From: CAYTYZ01 sp964442385
Lineage (GTDB): Bacteria > Patescibacteriota > Microgenomatia > UBA12405
NCBI GenBank assembly: GCA_964442385.1
Contig: CAYTYZ010000014.1
Coordinates: 1 to 35,895 of the forward strand
Length of the DNA: 35,895 nt
Direction: 5' to 3'
The notes under the pieces are model-generated. The model saw nothing but the letters and a program-made list of their open reading frames with translations, made no database searches and was not told where the DNA came from. Shown here one piece after another: positions 1 to 8,179 of the stretch (the stretch's first letter is position 1; each line of letters opens with the position of its first letter). Both the position numbers and the translations under genes were made by a program.

Positions 1-32
1 AAGCTAATGACGCCTGTTGCAGGCAAATAAAC

Positions 33-61
33 TTGACTTTTGAGTCTAAATAGCCTATAAT
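33..61 (+). promoter_or_regulatory. Sigma70-type promoter of the first gene
   Basis: The -35 is TTGACT (33-38) and the -10 is TATAAT (56-61), with a 17-bp spacer. Transcription should start about 6-7 nt after the -10, which is on or next to the A of the ATG at 67. The mRNA would then be leaderless. Confidence 0.8.
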
Positions 62-66
62 AAAGG

Positions 67-726
67 ATGAGAGTCGAAAAAGATCTTGGCATTTACAGTT
101 TAAATCAAGGATCGAAAGCAAAGGATACCTCGGGGTTAATAATTGGGGTTGACACTTTCGTTGGCGGTATGTGTACTGAAAATGGGATATTTTTACCTCC
201 CTCAGAGCTATTTCCAGGCATTACAGCCTATGCCCACGAAAGTGCCCATTGGATTGCAAAACAAGATAGTAGATTTACTACTGACTTGTTACTAGAATTT
301 GCCAAAAAATCACTTCGAAAAAAAATCACCGTTCCTCTAAGTGAGCTCCTTAACTACGACAGGGTATTACCATGGGATCACCAGGGAAGACTAAGTTTGG
401 CGAGTTCTGTACTAAAAGCCATTGTCCCAAATGCACCAAAAGTTCCAATATTTGCCTTGACTCAGGATGATCTTGATGCAAAAGTTAAAGCCACTTCAAC
501 AACGTCAACTACGCCCCATAAAGGAAAGGTTAATATATTTTATAGCAAAGCCGGAAGAAACTCAGAAGTTGTAGCCTTTGCTTTTGAATATGCAGCAATG
601 CAAATTCTAGAAAATAGTATTAATTCTTTGCCTGGGTGCTCTCTGGAAACAATACTTTCTACAAGCTCCCGCTCTCCTTCACACCAACGAGCTCAAAATA
701 TCGCCGCCAGGCTTTTAGGATTGTAA
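67..726 (+). CDS. Hypothetical protein with HExxH motif (putative zincin)
   Basis: This 219-aa protein is not recognised as a named family. Residues 57-61 are HESAH, inside a predicted helix (AYAHESAHWIA), which is the HExxH signature of zinc metallopeptidases. A later helix holds E167 and E174, either of which could be a third zinc ligand of the gluzincin type, but that is inference. There is no signal peptide or clear membrane segment, so it is probably cytoplasmic. The ATG lies 5 nt after a consensus -10, which fixes the start and implies a leaderless mRNA. A 175-bp gap separates it from tuf, which has its own promoter. The motif is short and may be fortuitous; the gene itself is convincing. 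Confidence 0.7.
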   Translation: MRVEKDLGIYSLNQGSKAKDTSGLIIGVDTFVGGMCTENGIFLPPSELFPGITAYAHESAHWIAKQDSRFTTDLLLEFAKKSLRKKITVPLSELLNYDRVLPWDHQGRLSLASSVLKAIVPNAPKVPIFALTQDDLDAKVKATSTTSTTPHKGKVNIFYSKAGRNSEVVAFAFEYAAMQILENSINSLPGCSLETILSTSSRSPSHQRAQNIAARLLGL

Positions 727-820
727 ATAAAACCAAGTTAATTTCAGCCTAGATATTTAATTCACATCTTGCTATGCTTCTAATACACCTACCATCCTGG
801 ACTTTGTGCATATTTTCCCG

Positions 821-849
821 TTGCAAGCGTGCTGGGAAGCTGATACAAT
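821..849 (+). promoter_or_regulatory. Promoter of the tuf-ribosomal protein superoperon
   Basis: TTGCAA (821-826), a 17-bp spacer and TACAAT (844-849), preceded by TGA (an extended -10, TGn). The start should be near 856, giving a leader of about 46 nt that ends in an A-rich tract before the tuf ATG, with no Shine-Dalgarno sequence. Confidence 0.75.
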
Positions 850-901
850 GCAAAAGCCAAAAATCCTATTAGTTATTTTGTAGGTACAAAAAAAGAAAAA
901 A

Positions 902-2074
902 ATGAACAACACGTTTGTACGCAACAAACCACACGTAAATGTAGGCACTATCGGTCACGTTGACCATGGTAAGACTACCTTATCTGCTGCCATCTCCAAA
1001 ACCTATGGTGCAGGACGTGCATATGCTGACATTGCCAAGGGCGGAATCGTCCGTGACGCCAGCAAAATCGTTACTATCGCTATCTCTCACCTTGAATACG
1101 AATCAGACAAGAGACATTATGCCCACATCGACTGTCCTGGACACGCTGACTATGTAAAAAACATGATCACTGGTGCCGCACAAATGGATGGAGCTATTCT
1201 TGTAGTTTCCGCTCCAGACGGCCCAATGCCTCAAACCCGCGAACATGTACTTCTTGCCAAACAAGTAAATGTGCCAGCCATGGTGGTATTTTTAAACAAA
1301 GTTGATCTAGTTACTGATCCAGAATTTTTGGATTTAGTTGAAATGGAAATTCGTGACCTACTTACCAAATATGGTTTCCCAGGTAACGATGTCCCAATTA
1401 TTCGAGGCTCAGCCCTGGCCGCTCTTGAAGGTAAGCCAGAAGGTATTGAAGCTATGAAGAAGCTCATGGAGGCTCTTGACTCTTATATCCCAGATCCGGT
1501 TCGTGAACTAGACAAGCCTTTCTTAATGCCTGTTGAAGATGTCTTTTCTATCAAAGGTCGTGGCACAGTAGCTACTGGTCGTATTGAGCGTGGTGTAGTC
1601 AAAGTCAACGAGGAAATTGAAATCATCGGTCTTGGCGCTACTAAAAAATGTGTCGTAACTGGTGTGGAAATGTTCCACAAGCTTCTTGATCAAGGTCAAG
1701 CAGGCGACAATGTAGGACTTTTGCTTCGCGGAATTGAAAAAGATCAAATCGAACGCGGACAAGTTCTCTGCAAGCCAGGTTCTGTAACTCCTCATAAAAA
1801 ATTCAAAGCCGAAGTGTATCTTCTCAAAAAAGAAGAAGGTGGACGTCACACTCCAATTTTTGCAGGCTATAGGCCTCAAGTCTTTATCCGCACAACTGAT
1901 GTGACTGGTTCCATGACCTTGTCTTCTGGTGTTGAAATGATCATGCCAGGCGACAATGCTCAGGTAACTATTGAGTTAATCAAAACAGTTGCTATGGAAA
2001 AGGGTGACAGATTTGCTCTGCGTGAAGGTGGTTTAACAGTTGGAGCCGGTGCTATCACCGAAATCCTAGAGTAA
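902..2074 (+). CDS. tuf: Elongation factor Tu
   Basis: The GTPase that brings aminoacyl-tRNA to the ribosome. The 390-aa protein has the P-loop GHVDHGKT (18-25), DCPGH with the catalytic His (H81), NKVD (132-135) and SAL (170-172), then full domains 2 and 3 (GRGTVATGRIERG; GGRHTP; GYRPQ). The switch I region is odd. Where bacterial EF-Tu has the near-invariant EEKARGITI, this protein reads RDASKIVTI (51-59): the Arg-Gly pair is Lys-Ile, while the Mg-binding Thr (T58) is kept. The P-loop to switch I segment is about three residues shorter than in E. coli. Flanks stay in frame and conserved, so this is not a frameshift. It stands first in the superoperon, 7 nt before rpsJ; fusA, rpsL and rpsG are not beside it. 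Confidence 0.97.
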   Translation: MNNTFVRNKPHVNVGTIGHVDHGKTTLSAAISKTYGAGRAYADIAKGGIVRDASKIVTIAISHLEYESDKRHYAHIDCPGHADYVKNMITGAAQMDGAILVVSAPDGPMPQTREHVLLAKQVNVPAMVVFLNKVDLVTDPEFLDLVEMEIRDLLTKYGFPGNDVPIIRGSALAALEGKPEGIEAMKKLMEALDSYIPDPVRELDKPFLMPVEDVFSIKGRGTVATGRIERGVVKVNEEIEIIGLGATKKCVVTGVEMFHKLLDQGQAGDNVGLLLRGIEKDQIERGQVLCKPGSVTPHKKFKAEVYLLKKEEGGRHTPIFAGYRPQVFIRTTDVTGSMTLSSGVEMIMPGDNAQVTIELIKTVAMEKGDRFALREGGLTVGAGAITEILE

Positions 2075-2081
2075 TAAACTT

Positions 2082-2393
2082 ATGTCAAAAAGTGGCCGCA
2101 TCCGAATTAGACTAAAATCCTTTGATCATCGAATTATCGATGAGGCAGCAGGAAAAATAGTTCAGGCTGCGGTCACTTCCGGGGCCAAGGTAATGGGACC
2201 AATTCCCTTACCTACAGCAACCAAAAAACTGGTTGTTACCACCTCTCCTCATGTAGACAAAAATGCTCGCGAGCATTTTGAGATAAAAACCCACAAAAGA
2301 CTTATTGATATCGAAACTAATAATTTAAAAGTAATTGACACTTTGCAGCACCTAGACCTACCCTCTGGCGTTGAAGTGGAAGTAAAAATGTAA
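2082..2393 (+). CDS. rpsJ: 30S ribosomal protein S10
   Basis: 103 aa, usual length for uS10 of the 30S head and the NusB antitermination partner. Recognised by IRIRLKSFDHRIID near the N terminus, the GPIPLPT loop and SPHVDKNAREHFEIKTHKR. It follows tuf by 7 nt and precedes rplC by 2 nt, so it is translated from the shared mRNA. The sequence before ATG (aaactt) has no Shine-Dalgarno. Confidence 0.97.
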   Translation: MSKSGRIRIRLKSFDHRIIDEAAGKIVQAAVTSGAKVMGPIPLPTATKKLVVTTSPHVDKNAREHFEIKTHKRLIDIETNNLKVIDTLQHLDLPSGVEVEVKM

Positions 2394-2395
2394 TT

Positions 2396-3010
2396 ATGTT
2401 AAACGGATTTATATTAAAAAAAGGCTTTTGTTCTGCCGAATATAACGAGGCTGGTGTTCGAGTCCCTTATACTCGACTTGTGGCCATGCCTATTATCGTA
2501 ACCCAACTTAAAACCCCCGAAACTGATGGCTATAGTGCAGTTCAAGTCGCCTATGGTACTAGAAAAAAAATCTCCCAACCAATTGAAAAAAAGTTGAAAA
2601 AAATTAAGGCCACAATTTTACCCAAAGGTTTTATGGAATTTAGGGCTACCTCAGATACTCCGCTTACTATTAGTCAAGCCATTAATATCAACGAAGTCTT
2701 CAAAGTAGGAGATTTAGTTGTTGCTCGTGGTACCAGCAAGGGTCGAGGCTTTCAGGGTGTAATCAAACGACATGGTTTTAAACGCCAAGGAGAAACCGGG
2801 GGAGCTAGTAACAAAACTCGTGCTCCAGGTGCAATTGGAGCTCAAACTCCAGGTAAAGTTCTTAAAGGCAAGCGAATGCCAGGCCATATGGGCAACAAAA
2901 CCATTACAGTTGAAAATCTCAAAATTGTAAAAATCGAGGATAACTCCATTTTTGTTAAAGGTTCAGTCCCTGGTCATCTTAACTCTTGGCTGGTATTATA
3001 CAAGGCATAA
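2396..3010 (+). CDS. rplC: 50S ribosomal protein L3
   Basis: 204 aa, near the family length. The core KGRGFQGVIKRHGFKRQ, TRAPGAIGAQTPGKV and KRMPGHMGNK match uL3, whose long loop reaches the peptidyl-transferase centre. Two parts diverge: the N-terminal GxxGKKxGMTQ signature is replaced by NGFILKKGFCSAEY, and the usual PxSHGS stretch of the loop reads ETGGAS. Operon spacing is 2 nt from S10 and 9 nt to L4. Confidence 0.95.
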   Translation: MLNGFILKKGFCSAEYNEAGVRVPYTRLVAMPIIVTQLKTPETDGYSAVQVAYGTRKKISQPIEKKLKKIKATILPKGFMEFRATSDTPLTISQAININEVFKVGDLVVARGTSKGRGFQGVIKRHGFKRQGETGGASNKTRAPGAIGAQTPGKVLKGKRMPGHMGNKTITVENLKIVKIEDNSIFVKGSVPGHLNSWLVLYKA

Positions 3011-3019
3011 TTTTATTTT

Positions 3020-3652
3020 ATGAAAATTCAAGTTTACTCTACAGCAGGCAAACCAACTCTTGAAGTTGATTTAAAAAAGTCGGTTTTTGCAACCAAAAAT
3101 AATCCCGACCTTATTGCTCAAGCTATTCGTGTTTATCTTTCCAATCAACGTAGTGCTTATGCCAAAGCCCTAGACCGATCTCAAGTTAGTGGTACTACTA
3201 AAAAAATGTGGGCGCAAAAAGGTACGGGTAATGCCCGTCATGGCTCAGCCAAGGCTCCCCAATTTGTAGGAGGAGGAAAAGCTCATGGTCCAGATGGTAA
3301 CCAAAATTACAAGCTAAACCTAAGTAAGAAAATGCGTCAAGCCGCTCTTAGATCTGTCCTGTCTATTTTTGCTACTAAAAAAGCTATTTGTGCTATAGAA
3401 AAGATTACTCAAATGACACCAAAGACTAAAGCCGCTTGGGCTTTAATGGACCAACTTGAAAAACAAGACAAAGTATTATCTGGATCTAAAAATATTGGCA
3501 TCATTACCGTCGGTGAAGCAGCCAGTGTCAGGGCTTTTAGAAATTTAAAAAATATCTCCATACTTTCGACAAAATCCTTAAATGTTTATGACCTTTCCAA
3601 GCAAAATTACTTACTATTTACAAAAAAAGCGCTTTCATACCTAAACAAGTAA
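3020..3652 (+). CDS. rplD: 50S ribosomal protein L4
   Basis: 210 aa. uL4 lines the exit tunnel; its tunnel loop is seen as MWAQKGTGNARHGSAKAPQF followed by GGGKAHGP. The C-terminal half is less conserved but of normal size. It ends 1 nt before rplW. In E. coli L4 regulates the S10 operon; no leader structure for that was recognised here. Confidence 0.95.
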   Translation: MKIQVYSTAGKPTLEVDLKKSVFATKNNPDLIAQAIRVYLSNQRSAYAKALDRSQVSGTTKKMWAQKGTGNARHGSAKAPQFVGGGKAHGPDGNQNYKLNLSKKMRQAALRSVLSIFATKKAICAIEKITQMTPKTKAAWALMDQLEKQDKVLSGSKNIGIITVGEAASVRAFRNLKNISILSTKSLNVYDLSKQNYLLFTKKALSYLNK

Positions 3653-3653
3653 T

Positions 3654-3944
3654 ATGATTTTAAAAAGACCCATCATTACAGAATCAGCCTACGCAGGCGA
3701 AAGCTCTGGCAAATATTATTTTTGGGTAGATCCAGTTGCTACAAAAACTCAGATTAAATCAGCCTTTGAAAAGATTTTTGGCATAAAACCTATTGCTATT
3801 AACACTTCAATTACCCACGGTCGTGTTAAAACTAATTGGAAAAATCGTCGCACCACTTCTAAAAGTGACCGCAAGAAGGCCATTATTTCCGTGCCAAAAG
3901 GTTCAAAGCTTGATATACTATCACTTTCTAAAACACAAAAGTAA
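3654..3944 (+). CDS. rplW: 50S ribosomal protein L23
   Basis: 96 aa uL23, at the tunnel exit, where signal recognition particle and trigger factor dock. Recognised by ILKRPIITESA at the N terminus and a basic loop (GRVKTNWKNRRTTSKSDRKK) of the expected position. It starts 1 nt after rplD and ends 2 nt before rplB. Confidence 0.93.
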   Translation: MILKRPIITESAYAGESSGKYYFWVDPVATKTQIKSAFEKIFGIKPIAINTSITHGRVKTNWKNRRTTSKSDRKKAIISVPKGSKLDILSLSKTQK

Positions 3945-3946
3945 TT

Positions 3947-4690
3947 ATGCCAATCTTAAATTTACATACCATTAAAAAGAAAACATCAGGCAGAGACAAC
4001 TCTGGCCAGATCTCTGTAAGGCATAGGGGAGGAGAACACACCAGGTATCTGCGTTTAATTGATTTTAAGCGTGATAAACCGGATGTACCAGCAACAGTAG
4101 AAGCAATTGAATACGATCCCAATCGCACAGCTAGAATTGCCTTGTTGCATTACAAAGACGGAGACAAGCGCTATATTTTAGCTACACACCTTCTCAAGGT
4201 TGGTGATGTCGTAATCAGATCGCAAAAAGCTCCAATTAAAGATGGCAACTGTCTACCTTTAAAAAGTATCCCACTGGGAATACCACTTCATGCAATTGAA
4301 CTTATTCCAGGCAAAGGGGCCCAAGTTTGCAAGTCTGCAGGATCTACTGCAGTTCTCCAAAGTCTAGATGGTAAAATCGCCACTGTCAAAATGCCCTCTG
4401 GTGAAATCCGTATATTCTCATCCGAATGTGTCGCTACTATCGGACAGGTTAGCAATGCCGATCATTTTAATCGTAAGCTTACCAAGGCCGGTCAGACCCG
4501 CTATCGAGGTATCAGACCCACTGTTCGTGGTGTTGCCCAACATCCTGGTTCCCATCCACACGGTGGTGGTGAAGGTAGATCTTCTATTGGTATGCATCCA
4601 AAAACTCCATGGGGTAGACCAGCTATGGGTCTGCGTACTAGAAGGAAAAAAGCTAGATCTAATAAATTAATTGTTAGTAGGCGTAAATAA
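3947..4690 (+). CDS. rplB: 50S ribosomal protein L2 (short N terminus)
   Basis: 247 aa; most bacterial uL2 proteins have about 273-277. The shortfall is at the N terminus: the protein starts shortly before NSGQISVRHRGGEH, so roughly 25 residues of the usual extension are missing. The peptidyl-transferase-proximal C terminus is intact (GSHPHGGGEGRSSIG, TPWGRPAMG, basic tail). The start is fixed by the 2-nt gap after rplW. Conserved parts are unmistakable. Confidence 0.97.
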   Translation: MPILNLHTIKKKTSGRDNSGQISVRHRGGEHTRYLRLIDFKRDKPDVPATVEAIEYDPNRTARIALLHYKDGDKRYILATHLLKVGDVVIRSQKAPIKDGNCLPLKSIPLGIPLHAIELIPGKGAQVCKSAGSTAVLQSLDGKIATVKMPSGEIRIFSSECVATIGQVSNADHFNRKLTKAGQTRYRGIRPTVRGVAQHPGSHPHGGGEGRSSIGMHPKTPWGRPAMGLRTRRKKARSNKLIVSRRK

Positions 4691-4692
4691 AT

Positions 4693-4965
4693 ATGTCACG
4701 AAGTAGTAAAAAAGGACCATACATAGACGAAAACTTACTTAAAAAAATCAAGGCCAATGCACCTAGTCCAATCAAAACCTGGGCCCGTGCTTCCCAAATT
4801 CCACCGGAGTTTGTCGGCAAGACTTTTTCAGTCCACAATGGCAAACGCTTTATTGACGTCTATATTACTGAAGACATGGTGGGTCACCGCTTGGGTGAAT
4901 TTTCTCCTACGCGTACCTTCAAGGGTCACGGACGTATAGTTAAACGTGTACTAGAAAAAACCTAA
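4693..4965 (+). CDS. rpsS: 30S ribosomal protein S19
   Basis: 90 aa, normal length. SRSSKKGPYIDENLLKKI, TFSVHNGKRF and MVGHRLGEFSPTRTFKGHG are the uS19 signature. It sits in the 30S head with S13. Gaps are 2 nt to rplB and 3 nt to rplV. Confidence 0.97.
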   Translation: MSRSSKKGPYIDENLLKKIKANAPSPIKTWARASQIPPEFVGKTFSVHNGKRFIDVYITEDMVGHRLGEFSPTRTFKGHGRIVKRVLEKT

Positions 4966-4968
4966 ACT

Positions 4969-5406
4969 ATGGCAAATACTACTTTGGTTAAATATACAAA
5001 CAAAAATGTTCTTATCTCTCCACGCAAAATCCGCCTGGTGGTAGAGGCAGCCAAAAAACTGAGCCCTCAAAAGGCACTTGATTCCCTCAAATTTACTAAC
5101 AGTAGTGGAGCCAGGATTTTAGTAAAGTGTTTAAAAAATGTTATCGCTGACGCCAAAAATAATTATAACCTTGACCCAAGCACCCTAAGTTTTGTAGAAT
5201 TCACAGCCAACGAGGGCATGAAGCTAAAACGAATGGATCGTGCCCATGGCGCTCGGTTTGCCAGAGGGGTAATCATAAAAAGACATGCACGTATTAATAT
5301 CACTCTAACTGGCAAGGCCAAAGTAGATCTTAAATCAACCGAAATTACTAATTCGCCACTAGGCAAGTTGAAAGACAAGTCTAAGGACAAAAAAGCTAAA
5401 AGCTAA
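4969..5406 (+). CDS. rplV: 50S ribosomal protein L22
   Basis: 145 aa. The uL22 core (ISPRKIRLVVEAAKKLSPQKAL; RMDRAHGARFARGVIIKRHARINI) is followed by a lysine-rich tail of about 25 residues beyond the usual end. L22 forms part of the exit tunnel. No Shine-Dalgarno precedes the ATG. Confidence 0.95.
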   Translation: MANTTLVKYTNKNVLISPRKIRLVVEAAKKLSPQKALDSLKFTNSSGARILVKCLKNVIADAKNNYNLDPSTLSFVEFTANEGMKLKRMDRAHGARFARGVIIKRHARINITLTGKAKVDLKSTEITNSPLGKLKDKSKDKKAKS

Positions 5407-5416
5407 AAACTAAACA

Positions 5417-6061
5417 ATGGGACAAAAAGTTAATCCAAACGGTTTTAGACTAGGGACCAGTAAAGATTCTGCTTCGTGGTCTTCACTCTGGTTTGCCAAA
5501 AAGCAAAACTATCCAGCCCTCTTGCTTCAAGATAAAAAAATGCGTGACCTACTTGAAACCAGATTGGCATCTTCCGGAGTGGTAATTATTAAAATCGAAA
5601 GATTTAACAAAAAAACCAAAATTACTTTAGTTGTAAGCAGACCAGGACTTGTTATTGGACGAGGCGGTAAAGAACTTGAATCAACCAAAAAAGAACTTCT
5701 TAAAATGTTACCCAAAGTTAATGGCAAACCTCAAGCCTTAGACCTGCAAGTAGAAGAATTCAAGTCTGTAGACTTGTCTGCTAAATTAGTCGCCCAAAAA
5801 ATTGCCATGCAAATAGCCAAACGCATGCCTTATCGCCGAGTTGCTCTAGGTGCATTAGAAAAATCTATGAGTGCGGGTGCCAAGGGAGTAAAAATTATTC
5901 TCTCAGGTCGTATCAATGGAGCAGAAATCTCTCGTGTAGAAAAGTTTTCCCAAGGAAAAGTACCGCTATCTACTATTAGATCCAAAATTGATTACCACGA
6001 GTGTCCCTCGCTAACTCGCTCTGGCTATGTTGGTGTTAAAGTTTATCTTTGTTTAGCCTAA
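5417..6061 (+). CDS. rpsC: 30S ribosomal protein S3
   Basis: 214 aa. It starts with GQKVNPNGFRLG and carries a type II KH domain with the GRGG loop at 81-84; the C-terminal domain keeps RMPYRRVALGALEKSM and GRINGAEISR. uS3 lines the mRNA entry channel and has helicase activity. It is a little shorter at the C terminus than E. coli S3. It ends 2 nt before the L16 start. Confidence 0.96.
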   Translation: MGQKVNPNGFRLGTSKDSASWSSLWFAKKQNYPALLLQDKKMRDLLETRLASSGVVIIKIERFNKKTKITLVVSRPGLVIGRGGKELESTKKELLKMLPKVNGKPQALDLQVEEFKSVDLSAKLVAQKIAMQIAKRMPYRRVALGALEKSMSAGAKGVKIILSGRINGAEISRVEKFSQGKVPLSTIRSKIDYHECPSLTRSGYVGVKVYLCLA

Positions 6062-6063
6062 AT

Positions 6064-6474
6064 ATGTTACAACCAAGTCGTACTAAATATCGCAAACAAT
6101 TCCGAGGAAAAATGGGTGGTGTAAGCAAAGGCAACCAAGTAAGTTTTGGTGAATTTGGCCTAAAGTCACTTGAATGTCACTGGATAACTGCCAATCAAAT
6201 CGAAGCTGCTAGAAAGGCTATTGCAAATCATACCAAGAGAAATGGTCGTATGTGGATAAGGCTTTTTCCAGATAAACCTTTTACCCAAAAGAATGGAGGC
6301 ACTATGGGTGCTGGCAAGGGTGATGTCAAAGGTTATGTTGCGGTCATCAAACCCGGTCGTGTTCTTTTTGAAATTTCTGGAGTTAGTGAGCTAGATGCTC
6401 GCGAGGCTTTGCGCCTAGCTGCTGCCAAACTTCCTGTTTTAACTAAAATTATAAAACGTCCTTTACATCAATAA
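6064..6474 (+). CDS. rplP: 50S ribosomal protein L16
   Basis: 136 aa. The start is set at MLQPSRTKYRKQFRG, the normal uL16 beginning, 2 nt after the rpsC stop; an in-frame ATG 15 nt earlier lies inside rpsC and adds unrelated residues. Further signature: PFTQKNGG and GAGKGDVKGYVAVIKPG. L16 helps place tRNA in the A site. Confidence 0.96.
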   Translation: MLQPSRTKYRKQFRGKMGGVSKGNQVSFGEFGLKSLECHWITANQIEAARKAIANHTKRNGRMWIRLFPDKPFTQKNGGTMGAGKGDVKGYVAVIKPGRVLFEISGVSELDAREALRLAAAKLPVLTKIIKRPLHQ

Positions 6475-6477
6475 AAT

Positions 6478-6687
6478 ATGAAAAAATCTGTTAAAATAGA
6501 CCTTGCTTCCAAGTCTAGTAAGGATTTGGTAAAGATGTTGGCTGATTTACACAAGGAATTAGTTGAAACCAAGGTTAAGCATCACCTTGGTCAAATCAAA
6601 GATACCAGTGTTTTTCACAAACACCATCGTAAAATCGCAATTATAAATCAGCTTCTTGCTGACAAACCAAATGAACAAAACAAATAA
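6478..6687 (+). CDS. rpmC: 50S ribosomal protein L29
   Basis: 69 aa, two-helix uL29 of the tunnel exit. Recognised by SSKDLVKMLADLHKELVETKVKHHLGQ and its place between L16 and S17; the KDTSVFHKHHRKIAIINQLL half replaces the usual helix 2. Its end overlaps the likely start of rpsQ. Confidence 0.9.
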   Translation: MKKSVKIDLASKSSKDLVKMLADLHKELVETKVKHHLGQIKDTSVFHKHHRKIAIINQLLADKPNEQNK

Positions 6688-6928
6688 AGTTACTGGAAAA
6701 ATGTTTGCAGGTATAGTCGTCAGCGACAAAATGCAAAATACAATTGTGGTCCAAATGGACTATACCATGAGACACCCTCAGTATAAAAAGATCGTAAAAA
6801 ATCGCAAAAAGCTTTATGTTGAAAACAATTTAAAAGCCAAACTTGGAGATACCGTACGAGTAGTGGAGTGTCGACCTTTATCTAAATTAAAACGTTTTAC
6901 TACTTTAGAAATACTTAAAACTGCTTAA
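6671..6928 (+). CDS. rpsQ: 30S ribosomal protein S17
   Basis: 85 aa from the ATG at 6671, which overlaps rpmC by 17 nt. Other in-frame ATGs lie at 6656 and 6701; 6671 gives an N-terminal arm like that of other uS17, while 6701 would start directly at the beta strand MFAGIVVSDKM. The signature VVSDKMQNTIVV, HPQYKK and VVECRPLSKLKRF identifies S17, a primary 16S rRNA binder. Confidence 0.93.
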   Translation: MNKTNKVTGKMFAGIVVSDKMQNTIVVQMDYTMRHPQYKKIVKNRKKLYVENNLKAKLGDTVRVVECRPLSKLKRFTTLEILKTA

Positions 6929-6933
6929 GCTAT

Positions 6934-7302
6934 ATGATTCAACTAAGATCCATCGTCAATGCAGCTGATAATTCGGGAGTAAAGTCTTTTCAGGTAATTC
7001 ATGTATATCGAGGTCATTTCCACAAAAAAGCCACTATTGGGGACATTGTAATGGTGATTGCCAAAACTGCAATTCCAACAGGTATTGTCAAAGCTAAAGA
7101 AAAAGTAAAGGCAGTTGTCGTTAGGACTAGAAAAGAAGTTCGTAGAGCTGACGGTAGCTATATTCGTTTTTCAGACAATGCTGTAGTAGTAATTGATGCC
7201 CAAAACATGCCTCGTGCTACAAGAATTTTTGGTCCAATTGCCCGTGAAGTTAAAGATTTAGGTTTTGCTAAAATTGCCTCTATGGCAGTTGAAGTCTACT
7301 AG
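6934..7302 (+). CDS. rplN: 50S ribosomal protein L14
   Basis: 122 aa, standard length. MIQLRSIVNAADNSGVKSFQ, VKAVVVRTRKEVRRADGSYI and the C-terminal RIFGPIAREV identify uL14, part of the subunit interface and the docking site of RsfS. Gaps are 5 nt before and 9 nt after. Confidence 0.97.
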   Translation: MIQLRSIVNAADNSGVKSFQVIHVYRGHFHKKATIGDIVMVIAKTAIPTGIVKAKEKVKAVVVRTRKEVRRADGSYIRFSDNAVVVIDAQNMPRATRIFGPIAREVKDLGFAKIASMAVEVY

Positions 7303-7311
7303 GCAGTATCT

Positions 7312-7638
7312 ATGAAAATTCAAAAAGGCGATACCGTACAATTGATTACCGGAAAAGATAAAGGTAAAAAAGGCAAGGTCATTTTAGTGTTAGGTAAAGA
7401 AAACAAACTGATTGTTGAGGGACTTAACAAGGTTAAACGTCATGTTAAAGGCAGACAAGGAGCCAAAAGTGCCATTATTGAAAAGGAAGCTCCACTTTGG
7501 GTAAGCAAAGTAATGTTGGTTGACCCAGATTCAGGTAAAACTACCAGAGTAGGTTACCAAATCGACAAAGGTGGCAACAAATATCGAGTATCTAAAAAAA
7601 CCGGAAAACTTATTACTCAAAAAGAAACTAAAAAATAA
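7312..7638 (+). CDS. rplX: 50S ribosomal protein L24
   Basis: 108 aa. The N-terminal KOW motif (KGDTVQLITGKDKGKKGKV) and NKVKRHVKGRQG are typical of uL24, an assembly initiator for the large subunit. A lysine-rich C terminus follows. It ends 1 nt before the L5 start. Confidence 0.95.
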   Translation: MKIQKGDTVQLITGKDKGKKGKVILVLGKENKLIVEGLNKVKRHVKGRQGAKSAIIEKEAPLWVSKVMLVDPDSGKTTRVGYQIDKGGNKYRVSKKTGKLITQKETKK

Positions 7639-7639
7639 T

Positions 7640-8176
7640 ATGTTGTCACAAGAATACAAAAAAACCATAATTCCAGCCCTGCAAAAACAACTCAAAGGTC
7701 GCAATATGCACTCTATTCCACTTTTAACCAAAGTAGTATTAAATTACCGCGTAAAAGAAGCTCGTGAAAGTCAAGAACAATTAAATCAGGCTATCGAAGA
7801 ATTAGCCGCCATTGGTGGACAAAAACCCAATATTACCCGTGCTAAAAAAGCCAACGCTAGTTTCAAATTCCGGGCGAATGACCCCTTGGCTGTCAAAGTC
7901 ACCTTAAGAGGTGCTAAAATGTTAGATTTTCTAGAAAAGTTTTTTAAGATTGTTTTACCCAGTCTTCGTGATTTTAAAGGCATCAGTGCTTCTTCCTTTG
8001 ATCAATCTGGAAATTACAATATCACTATCAAAGATCAAACCTATTTTCCAGAAATCGACCTTAACAAAGTAAACAAAATTCGACCAGTCCAAATAACCAT
8101 AGGCACAGCATCCTCTAGCAAAGATGAGGCAAAAATGTTATTATCTGCCCTAGGTGCAAAGTTTGCAGACCTATAA
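7640..8176 (+). CDS. rplE: 50S ribosomal protein L5
   Basis: 178 aa from the ATG 1 nt after rplX. An in-frame upstream start at 7571 would lie inside rplX and add residues not found in L5. uL5 signature: IPLLTKVVLNYRVKEA, GQKPNITRAKKANASFKFR, VTLRGAKMLDFLEKF. It binds 5S rRNA and touches P-site tRNA. Confidence 0.95.
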   Translation: MLSQEYKKTIIPALQKQLKGRNMHSIPLLTKVVLNYRVKEARESQEQLNQAIEELAAIGGQKPNITRAKKANASFKFRANDPLAVKVTLRGAKMLDFLEKFFKIVLPSLRDFKGISASSFDQSGNYNITIKDQTYFPEIDLNKVNKIRPVQITIGTASSSKDEAKMLLSALGAKFADL

Positions 8177-8179
8177 ATT

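Noticed and set aside
1040..1090. Compensated frameshift as the cause of the odd EF-Tu switch I
   Set aside because: Reading the other frames does not restore the normal motif, and Thr58 and the following SHLEYES stay aligned.
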